Translations under genes and position numbers: made by a program
In this document: positions 6,133 to 10,470 of the stretch, piece after piece
Layout: the number at the start of each line of letters is the position of its first letter
Numbering within the stretch: position 1 is the stretch's first letter
The notes under the pieces: model-generated
Database searches by the model: none
What the model saw: the letters and a program-made list of their open reading frames with translations, nothing else
Told to the model about the DNA's origin: nothing
Source of the DNA: Candidatus Doudnabacteria bacterium
Lineage (GTDB): Bacteria > Patescibacteriota > Doudnabacteria > UBA920
Assembly: GCA_023245915.1 (NCBI GenBank)
Contig: JAHFJK010000037.1
Location: forward strand, 1-10,470
DNA: 10,470 nucleotides
Direction: 5' to 3'

Positions 6133-6227
6133 ATGAACAAGAAAAAAATATTGGTTATTGAAGATGAAAAAATTTACGGGACATGCTTTCCGACCACTTG
6201 GGCAGGGACTACGAAATTTACGATTGA
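6133..6227 (+). pseudogene. Stub of a response-regulator receiver gene (frameshifted and truncated)
   Basis: From the ATG at 6133 the frame reads MNKKKILVIEDEKIYG, the first strand and acidic pocket (Glu10, Asp11) of a CheY-like receiver domain. The frame is then lost: after GGG (6178-6180) the continuation DMLSDHLGRDYEIYD, the expected first helix and second strand, is found one base back and stops at TGA 6225-6227. One lost base in a G run explains it. The phospho-acceptor Asp and everything after it are absent. It starts 7 nt after tRNA-His and ends about 100 nt before ssrA. A sequencing error could explain the shift but not the missing remainder. Confidence 0.65.
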
Positions 6228-6267
6228 AGTCAGCATTATTTGGCAATCGTAAATTGAGAGGAGCGCT

Positions 6268-6294
6268 TTGCGAAGTGCGCGAGATTTTTATACT
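6268..6294 (+). promoter_or_regulatory. Possible promoter of ssrA
   Basis: TATACT (6289-6294) is a good -10, 36 bp before the mature tmRNA 5' end, with a weak -35 TTGCGA (6268-6273, 15-bp spacer) inside a GC-rich palindrome GCGC...GCGC (6264-6281). The precursor would need 5' trimming by RNase P, as is normal for tmRNA. Confidence 0.35.
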
Positions 6295-6329
6295 AATCAA
6301 AATTGAGCGCGCGAAGAAAAGGGCGACGA

Positions 6330-6725
6330 GGGGATGACGGATTTTGACAGGACTTTAACATCTTTTAATACGCAAGACGAGCATCATCGCTCACTCGTAA
6401 AATGTTTTGCGATGAATCCTAAATGCTAACGCATTTTCTAAAGTAAAGGAAGCATTGGCTAACGCTTTTGCTACTCCTGTACTTGCTTTCGCTTAATTTT
6501 AAGCTAGAGCCCCGCCCTTGCGCGCGCCTTCGCGCAAGACCAGCAGGTTCATTAGAGGCTGCTGTTAATGAGTTTGATTTGCACCCATTAACCTAAGACC
6601 ATGTAAACCAACCTTTGTGATTCTTTGTCGGTTTGTATCACAGGGGCTTAAAACCGACTAATCTTGTGAACAATTGAAAGATGGAAAAATTCTGGACGCG
6701 GGTTTAACTCCCGCCATCTCCACCA
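6330..6725 (+). ncRNA. ssrA: tmRNA (transfer-messenger RNA)
   Basis: Rescues stalled ribosomes by trans-translation together with SmpB and tags the product for proteolysis. The ends pair as a tRNA-Ala-like acceptor: GGGGATG (6330-6336) with CATCTCC (6715-6721), then A and encoded CCA (6723-6725). The T-arm GACGCGGGTTTAACTCCCGC is the conserved tmRNA 3' signature and the 5' region GGGGATGACGGATTTTGACAGG matches the usual start. PK1: ACGAG (6377-6381)/CTCGT (6394-6398) and TCATCGC (6384-6390)/GCGATGA (6409-6415). The tag frame follows at 6425-6496. A hairpin TTGCGCG/CGCGCAA (6518-6537) and PK4 (TGTGAT/ATCACA with GTCGGTTT/AAACCGAC, 6616-6658) are visible. Length 396 nt, one piece, not permuted. 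Confidence 0.95.
6425..6496 (+). other. tmRNA proteolysis-tag reading frame (23 codons)
   Basis: The resume codon GCT (6425) is preceded by TAAAT and followed by AAC, like the E. coli TAGTC-GCA-AAC, 9 nt after PK1. The frame runs 23 codons to TAA 6494-6496: ANAFSKVKEAL, then ANAFATPVLAFA. E. coli has 10 codons. The word GCTAACGC(A/T)TTT occurs at the start and again 33 nt later (6458), so the second could be an alternative resume point giving a usual-length tag. The end LAFA differs from the common LAA but AFA ends are known from mollicutes. Confidence 0.65.
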
Positions 6726-7143
6726 AATGGTTTTTAGACGCGGGATTTTGCCGGATTGTCCCAAGGATAAAAGGAATTTGGGCGGTTTGAAAACCAAAAT
6801 CACGGTTATATGCCAGTTTTTGCTCAAAATACATGCTAAGTAACAGGCGTTTGCCCTCATAACCGCGAGTTTGCCACTGTTTGAGAGGGTCTGACAGATA
6901 GTTAAACACTGCTCCCACTGCGGTTTGAAACCCGGCTTGGGAGTATTTTGTTTTATCCAAATCCTGTTGGAGCTTTTTTATTGCTTCCACATTTTGCTCA
7001 ATTGTCTTTTCGTATTCAGCGACTAACCCGTCGTTGCCGGTTTTCGCAATCCTTTCCACCAAATTTTTATTTTGCCCTTCAAGTTCGCTGTCGGACATCG
7101 CGTTGTTGCCAATTATTTCCCGACACTGCTGGATTGTAAGCAT
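6658..7143 (-). pseudogene. C-terminal remnant of a large serine recombinase, running antisense into ssrA
   Basis: A 161-codon frame starts at 7143 and ends at 6658. Residues about 25-68 form a coiled-coil region (VAEYEKTIEQNVEAIKKLQQ), then FQTAVGAVFNYLSDPLKQW and RLLLSMYFEQKLAYNRDFGFQT at 72-120, which match the C-terminal end of large serine recombinases as I know them (F..NP...W, L...F...L.Y.R..GF.T). The resolvase catalytic domain, its active-site Ser and the zinc ribbon are absent. The first 24 residues (MLTIQQCREIIGNNAMSDSE) resemble a different small protein often found beside such recombinases, so an internal deletion may have fused two genes (inference). The last 22 codons (LVEMAGVKPAS onward) are simply the antisense of the tmRNA 3' end, suggesting that ssrA was the attachment site. 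Confidence 0.7.
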
Positions 7144-7179
7144 TTGTTTTGGTGTTAATATAAAATCCGCTCTTTGCCA

Positions 7180-7207
7180 AGCAGGTGCAATGGGGTGGCA
7201 ACCTGCT
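7180..7207. repeat. Inverted repeat AGCAGGT/ACCTGCT
   Basis: AGCAGGT (7180-7186) pairs with ACCTGCT (7201-7207); the adjoining GC (7187-7188) and GC (7198-7199) extend it past one bulged A. It lies upstream of the recombinase remnant on that gene's strand. There is no U tract, so it is not a terminator; it may be an operator or a repeat arm. Confidence 0.45.
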
Positions 7208-7255
7208 GGACAAACAACGGACTTATATTTCCCATTGACTTACTGCCTAAATTCA

Positions 7256-7281
7256 TCCTCCTTCGCTAAAGCTACGGAGGA
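7256..7281 (-). repeat. 'FAKATED'-type short palindrome, copy 3
   Basis: TCCTCC (7256-7261) / GGAGGA (7276-7281) with a 14-nt centre. Read on the + strand in one frame it gives SSSFAKATED. On the complement, TCCTCCGTAGCTTTAGCG then AAGGAGGA aligns base for base in length (26 nt) with the copy at 6011-6036. Confidence 0.7.
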
Positions 7282-7300
7282 CTTTTGCATATGTATTTTG

Positions 7301-7355
7301 GGAAAAGAAAAAGGCCTTACGCCGGCATTCCCCATAAGGATGCCGATGTAAGACC
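7301..7355 (-). terminator. Strong intrinsic terminator for leftward transcription
   Basis: On the complement, GGTCTTACATCGGCAT (7355-7340) pairs with ATGCCGGCGTAAGGCC (7328-7313): 16 positions with a single A-C mismatch and two G-U pairs, 11-nt loop. It is followed on that strand by TTTTTCTTTTCC (7312-7301). Read rightward there is no U tract, so the polarity is clear. Confidence 0.75.
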
Positions 7356-7388
7356 CGTGAGTCTAAAACAATATTAAATTGAACTTAC
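7303..7388 (-). ncRNA. Predicted ~86-nt leftward RNA between consensus promoter and terminator
   Basis: The promoter at 7395-7423 should start RNA near 7388, and the terminator above should end it near 7303. The RNA would be an AU-rich single-stranded head of about 33 nt followed by the long hairpin. There is no plausible reading frame. If read through, it would continue towards the recombinase remnant, so it could also be an attenuated leader of the lost integrase gene. No known family recognised. Confidence 0.45.
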
Positions 7389-7394
7389 TGAACG

Positions 7395-7423
7395 ATTATA
7401 CACCCAATAGACTTTTTTGTCAA
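7395..7423 (-). promoter_or_regulatory. Perfect-consensus sigma70 promoter, leftward
   Basis: On the complement, TTGACA (7423-7418), exactly 17 bp, TATAAT (7400-7395). Both hexamers are full consensus. It points towards the terminator at 7301-7355 and, beyond it, the recombinase remnant. Confidence 0.8.
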
Positions 7424-7915
7424 AAAATTTGTATGAATTAGCATAGTCTCGCATCGAAAAAAGTTCCAACGGTTTCCAGGGGTGTTTTTGACAAATCCTC
7501 ATAAATAAAACCATAAGTGCCAATTTCGCAGATTGGAACTTTTTATAAAAACTCCACAAATTTTAACCGTCAATTTTACTCCAACGCACTTTGTTGGATT
7601 TGTTGGATTGGAGCTTAAAAATAAGACCTAAAAAGCAGACCTAAACTTTTTATTACCCAAATTAATAACAAGCCCAATTTTATTGGTTAAAGTGAAAATC
7701 ACTACCCCAAAAAACTCAGATGAATTCAGGTGCTGATTTTTGGTTTTACTAATAATTAAGGAAAAGCCTCATTTTTGCAACTTGAACTTTACCGGATAAA
7801 CTCTGACGACTTTTAATACAAGACTGTCTTTTAATGGATTTCCTTTCAATTTTGTTGTAAACTTAAGGCAAGTTACTATTACCGCATAAAAAGTTAATAT
7901 AGAAGCAAAATAACA
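7424..7915. other. AT-rich intergenic region with one hairpin, no convincing gene
   Basis: No reading frame here has family-like composition; the 61-codon leftward frame at 7374-7559 overlaps the perfect promoter and looks accidental. The clearest structure is CCAAAAA-(AC)-TCAG (7707-7719) pairing with CTGATTTTTGG (7733-7743), an 11-bp stem with a two-base bulge, loop holding the palindrome TGAATTCA. The composition shifts here from the mixed-GC left part to the AT-rich accessory genes, so an element boundary is likely within this stretch. Confidence 0.45.
7873..7900 (+). promoter_or_regulatory. Possible promoter of the restriction-modification cluster
   Basis: TAATAT (7895-7900) with a modest -35 TTACTA (7873-7878, 16-bp spacer). 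Start near 7907 would leave a leader of about 9 nt before the ATG at 7916, again without Shine-Dalgarno. Confidence 0.4.
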
Positions 7916-8191
7916 ATGCCAAAGTTTAATGATCTTGATCTTAATAATTGGAAAGATCTTGATGTTTGGACTGATAGCTTATGGATTATTAATGAACGCG
8001 ATAAAAGTGGCAAGCATGACGGATTTTACCACGGTAATTTTGTCCCACAAATACCCAGGCAGTTAATTTTAAGATATACAAAAAAAGGCGAAATAGTTTT
8101 TGACCCTTTTGTTGGAAGTGGAACAACCGCTTATGAAGCCGAAATTTTAGGCAGAAATTTTATTGGGGTATCTGGAAATATCGTGTTTTAA
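7916..8191 (+). pseudogene. 5' fragment of a DNA methyltransferase (N4-cytosine/N6-adenine type), truncated after the SAM motif
   Basis: Residues 1-85 are collinear with the start of site-specific DNA methyltransferases: WTDSLWII (18-25), YHGNFVPQIPRQLILRYTKKG (38-58) and the SAM-binding motif I, FDPFVGSGTT (62-71), ending in GRNFIGV (79-85), where an acidic residue normally follows. Here the frame ends at once in SGNIVF and a stop. The catalytic motif IV (D/S-P-P-Y) and target-recognition region, roughly 200 or more further residues in relatives, are missing, and the 33 bp before the next gene cannot hold them. It should therefore be unable to methylate. It precedes a restriction endonuclease gene, as in a restriction-modification operon. 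It could still be translated as a 91-residue stub. Confidence 0.75.
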
Positions 8192-8224
8192 CTAGCGATT
8201 ATCATATTTTTAAACATTTTCAAT

Positions 8225-8956
8225 ATGCACAATAACGACGATTTAACTTATTCCGAAGCAATAGAAAAAGTAATGTTAAATAATGGCTATTTTGCACCAT
8301 TAAAACTTTTGTATAGAGAAATTTGGAAGTATAAAGATAAGAGTAAGGTTGTCGGTAAAACACCGGATTATACAGTTATGGAAAGAGTCCAGCGCGATGA
8401 ACGATTTACAAGAATTGGTTTAGGCGTTTATGCTTTGACTGAATATTTAGATAAATTGCCAAAACAGATAAAGCCAAAAAATGAAAAAGAAAAAACAAAC
8501 AGAAGGCACGCTGAAATGCAAGGAATGCTTTTGGAAATTGGTAATTTCAAACCAGAAGTTGATGACACATACACTAACGATAAAAAATGGATTTTCCAAA
8601 ATAAGACATTGGGAAGTCTTGCAACACTTGATATGGTGCCAGCTTTTACTTACGAAAGAATTGTTAAAGAAAGTGTGAGTTTTGCAGATGTTATTTGGTT
8701 TAATGACAGAGGTTTTCCAAATAAAATCTTTGAAGTAGAGCATTCGACTGATTTTCGCGATGCCTTTATTAAATTTATGGAGTTGCAAGATTTTATCACT
8801 GAATTTTATTGTGTTTCATCTGAAGATCGTCAAATTAAATTTGAAAGAGAAAAAAGAAAGACAGCTTTTAGGCCAATCAGCAGTCGATTAAAATTTTTAA
8901 CTTATGATCAAGTTGAAAATGATTATCAAAACATTTTAAAAAAAACTTACATTTAA
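8225..8956 (+). CDS. Restriction endonuclease: N-terminal HARE-HTH-like domain + PD-(D/E)XK-like nuclease domain
   Basis: A 243-residue protein likely to be the nuclease half of the restriction-modification system. Residues 7-72 (LTYSEAIEKVM, then GKTPDYTVMERVQRDERFTRIG and GVYAL) match a HARE-HTH-type winged helix, common in restriction enzymes and chromatin proteins. The C-terminal domain has a helix with Glu97/Glu104 (RHAEMQGMLLEIGN), then FADVIWFN (Asp155) and IFEVEHSTDF (Glu170-Val-Glu172), an arrangement like the D...ExK core of PD-(D/E)XK nucleases with Glu in the Lys place. The frame is intact and no key segment looks missing. No Shine-Dalgarno; ATG 8225 is the only sensible start. 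The next gene is 6 bp away. The target sequence cannot be predicted. That it cuts DNA is inferred from domain pattern and its methylase neighbour. Confidence 0.75.
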   Translation: MHNNDDLTYSEAIEKVMLNNGYFAPLKLLYREIWKYKDKSKVVGKTPDYTVMERVQRDERFTRIGLGVYALTEYLDKLPKQIKPKNEKEKTNRRHAEMQGMLLEIGNFKPEVDDTYTNDKKWIFQNKTLGSLATLDMVPAFTYERIVKESVSFADVIWFNDRGFPNKIFEVEHSTDFRDAFIKFMELQDFITEFYCVSSEDRQIKFEREKRKTAFRPISSRLKFLTYDQVENDYQNILKKTYI

Positions 8957-8962
8957 AAAAAT

Positions 8963-9151
8963 ATGAATAACAAAACACTACAAGAAAAAAATAATAAAGT
9001 TGTCGAGCAAAAGGAATATAGAAAAAAATGCGGAGATTGTGACACAATGTCAAAGGCGTATCGTATGTTTGATATTGATGGAAAAAATTTAGTTGAATTT
9101 TTAGTTTGTTTAAATTGTGGGCTAGATGCCGCTATTTTGCTACGAGATTAA
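8963..9151 (+). CDS. Small double-CxxC zinc-ribbon protein, uncharacterised
   Basis: A 62-residue protein with Cys23-x-x-Cys26 (KKCGDC) and Cys49-x-x-Cys52 (VCLNCG), separated by 22 residues with beta-strand character (KAYRMFDI, LVEFLVC): a classic one-zinc ribbon. The first 22 residues are Lys/Glu/Asn-rich and probably flexible. I know no named family. It starts 6 bp after the endonuclease stop and ends 15 bp before the Bro-N gene, so it is probably co-transcribed. A DNA- or protein-binding helper role in the defence operon is a guess from context. There is no Shine-Dalgarno sequence. Confidence 0.65.
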   Translation: MNNKTLQEKNNKVVEQKEYRKKCGDCDTMSKAYRMFDIDGKNLVEFLVCLNCGLDAAILLRD

Positions 9152-9166
9152 ATTTTTATAACCAAT

Positions 9167-10000
9167 ATGGATAAAGAAATTACAACAAAAATAGCGATTT
9201 TTCAGAAAAAAGAAATTCGTAAAACTATTTATAATAATGAATGGTGGTTTTCTGTTGCGGATGTAATTGAGGTGCTCACAAATACAGCGGATGTCAGGGA
9301 TTATATAAAAAAAATGAAGAAAAGAGATAAGGAATTAAATAGCTATTGGGGGACAAACTGTCCCCCAGTTGAAATGATGGCTAAGGATGGTAAAAAAAGG
9401 AAAATAACCAGTGCTAACACGGAAGGCATTTTTCGAATTATCCAATCAATTCCTTCACCAAAAGCCGAACCATTTAAGCGTTGGCTAGCCAAGGTTGGCT
9501 ATGAAAGAATACAAGAAATTGAAGACCCAGAACTTGCCACCAAAAGAACGAGAGCGATTTATAAAGCCAAAGGATATTCTGACGCGTGGATTGAAAAAAG
9601 AATGCGAGGCATTGAAGTTCGCGAAACTTTAACAAATGAATGGAAAAATCGGGGCGTAAAAGAAGGTCAGGAATATGCAATCTTAACGGCAGAGATTTCT
9701 AGGGCAACTTTTGGAATGACACCGAGCGAATATCAAAAATTTAAAGGATTGAAGCGGGAAAATTTACGAGATCATATGAATGATCTGGAATTGATTTTTA
9801 CAATGCTTGGTGAAGCATCAACAACGGAAATAGCTAAAAATAAAGACGCGAAAGGATTTATTGAAAATAAACAAGTCGCGAAAGTAGGCGGGAGCGTTGC
9901 GGGCAAAGCCAGAAAAGATTTGGAGGCTAGAAGTGGAAAAAAAGTTTCAACAAATAAAAATTATTTGCAAAAATCTGGCGATAGAAAAAGATTGGACTAA
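9167..10000 (+). CDS. Bro-N domain protein with DinD-like C-terminal domain
   Basis: 277 residues. Residues 8-105 form a Bro-N (phage antirepressor-type) domain: KIAIFQKKEIRKTIYNNEWWFSVADVIEVL, then ITSANTEGIFRIIQSIPSPKAEPFKRWLAKVG. Residues about 120-265 resemble DinD-type proteins: TKRTRAIYKAKGYSDAWIEKR, FGMTPSEYQKFKGL, NLRDHMNDLELIFTMLGEASTTEI and VAKVGGSVAGKARKDLE...GKKV. Bro-N proteins are common in phages and mobile DNA and bind DNA; E. coli DinD is SOS-induced and inhibits RecA. So a regulatory or anti-recombination role in a mobile or defence setting is plausible but unproven. It is the last gene of a tight three-gene run (8225-10000) and shares its AT-rich composition. Start 9167 is the only ATG before the Bro-N strand. 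Confidence 0.85.
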   Translation: MDKEITTKIAIFQKKEIRKTIYNNEWWFSVADVIEVLTNTADVRDYIKKMKKRDKELNSYWGTNCPPVEMMAKDGKKRKITSANTEGIFRIIQSIPSPKAEPFKRWLAKVGYERIQEIEDPELATKRTRAIYKAKGYSDAWIEKRMRGIEVRETLTNEWKNRGVKEGQEYAILTAEISRATFGMTPSEYQKFKGLKRENLRDHMNDLELIFTMLGEASTTEIAKNKDAKGFIENKQVAKVGGSVAGKARKDLEARSGKKVSTNKNYLQKSGDRKRLD

Positions 10001-10312
10001 TTTTTATTCTTTTGATTTCGCAACGATATGAAAGTAAGGGTTTTATTATTTTATGGGCGGAATTTCATATAATTTTAGTTTCAAATTTCCAAAAACTTTT
10101 GTAAAAATACACTAGCATACTTAGCTGTGGATTAAAAATCGCCGACGTTTATGTTTATATCCCTAGATGTGATTAACAATTGCACCCAATTATAAGCCAG
10201 TATTGGCCGTTTCTAAATCCCTAACCCACGGATACCAACGCCAAATGTAATCCCATATTAAGTTTAACTCCAAAGCCATTATGTCCACCACAAACTACTT
10301 ACTTCGCTCGGG

Positions 10313-10331
10313 TTCATGGCACAGCCATGAA
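10313..10331. repeat. Perfect hairpin TTCATGGC/GCCATGAA
   Basis: TTCATGGC (10313-10320) and GCCATGAA (10324-10331) form a perfect 8-bp stem with loop ACA. No U tract follows on the + strand. Possible operator, repeat arm or transcription roadblock. Confidence 0.6.
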
Positions 10332-10375
10332 GTTATCTTTTATTTATAGTCAATTGCTAAATTAATTTAGATATA

Positions 10376-10470
10376 ATACTCCGAAGCTTTGCTGTTATCA
10401 ACCTGATTTTATTGGTTATTACCAATTTGATTCCAAACACAAAATCGGAATTTAATTAGCGAAGGAGTAT
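10376..10470. repeat. Possible split copy 4 of the 'FAKATED'-type palindrome
   Basis: ATACTCCGAAGCTTTGC (10376-10392) and TTAGCGAAGGAGTAT (10456-10470) carry the left and right halves of the repeat seen at 6011 and 7256; the outermost 7 bases, ATACTCC and GGAGTAT, are exact inverse complements. Between them lie about 63 unrelated AT-rich bases with a small ATTGGT/ACCAAT hairpin. It looks like a copy opened by an insertion. The right half ends exactly at the window edge, and AAGGAG there could alternatively be the ribosome binding site of a gene beyond it. Confidence 0.45.

Larger units (their letters stand above)
10001..10470. other. Non-coding right end with palindromes
   Basis: No gene can be supported in these 470 bases. 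The only short frame of note is leftward, 10279-10190 (29 codons, MALELNLIWDYIWRWYPWV with four Trp), without a ribosome binding site; it may be a remnant of a membrane-protein start. A consensus-like -10 TATAAT is at 10372-10377 but lacks a usable -35. The two palindromes are listed separately. No terminator is clear after the Bro-N gene. Confidence 0.5.

Noticed and set aside
7034..7351. Rightward 105-codon frame containing SSSFAKATEDF
   Set aside because: It crosses the recombinase remnant, two inverted repeats and the leftward terminator; the motif comes from the short palindrome, not from a protein family.
7374..7559. Leftward 61-codon frame
   Set aside because: It overlaps the perfect-consensus promoter at 7395-7423, has no ribosome binding site and no recognisable protein pattern.
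7552..7561. CTCCACAAAT as a second copy of the tmRNA end (attR)
   Set aside because: It matches CTCCACCAAAT of the ssrA end only over about ten bases with a gap, and nothing of the T-arm is present; chance is likely in this AT-rich DNA.
10190..10279. Leftward 29-codon Trp-rich frame
   Set aside because: Too short, with no ribosome binding site or upstream promoter; at most a remnant of a membrane-protein gene, mentioned under the right-end region.
1..10470. CRISPR array
   Set aside because: No direct repeats with regular spacers were seen; all repeats found are palindromes at irregular distances and in both orientations.

Overview
The window looks like a piece of a Patescibacteria (CPR) genome or a close relative. 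Evidence: most genes lack a Shine-Dalgarno sequence and at least one looks leaderless; the intergenic DNA is full of short palindromes, including the type that reads as 'SSFAKATED' when translated, which I associate from memory with CPR genomes; the MgtE-type protein carries an N-terminal PRC-barrel; TGA behaves as an ordinary stop. The phylum call is an inference, since no ribosomal marker is present.

Left part (1-5850), a mostly housekeeping region: a leftward MgtE-like magnesium transporter/sensor gene cut by the window edge; a divergent, probably leaderless NAD(P)-malic enzyme with a 57-nt palindrome inserted in frame; a single-pass membrane protein with a pseudopilin-like C-terminal tail; a 126-nt three-way-junction element made of two inverted, covarying hairpins; a small VOC/glyoxalase-fold protein; a composite dispersed repeat; and a RhlE-like DEAD-box RNA helicase ending in an intrinsic terminator.

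Middle part (5890-7430), an RNA-gene cluster and integration scar: a near-consensus promoter driving a predicted 84-nt RNA that ends in its own terminator; a tRNA-His(GUG) with encoded G-1 and CCA; a frameshifted stub of a response-regulator receiver gene; a complete tmRNA (ssrA) with an unusually long tag reading frame; and, antisense to the tmRNA 3' end, the C-terminal stub of a large serine recombinase. That is the usual footprint of an element integrated at ssrA and then largely lost. To its right a second short promoter-terminator cassette points left.

Right part (7430-10470), AT-rich accessory DNA: a truncated DNA methyltransferase, an apparently intact HTH plus PD-(D/E)XK-like restriction endonuclease, a small double-CxxC zinc-ribbon protein and a Bro-N/DinD-like protein, the last three almost end to end in one probable operon. 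The base and codon use (Lys AAA, Asn AAT) differs clearly from the helicase region, which suggests transfer. The last 470 bases hold no convincing gene, only palindromes. The most notable points are the restriction enzyme beside a broken methylase, the recombinase scar on ssrA, the two orphan promoter-terminator cassettes, the covarying inverted hairpin pair and the nested palindromic repeats.
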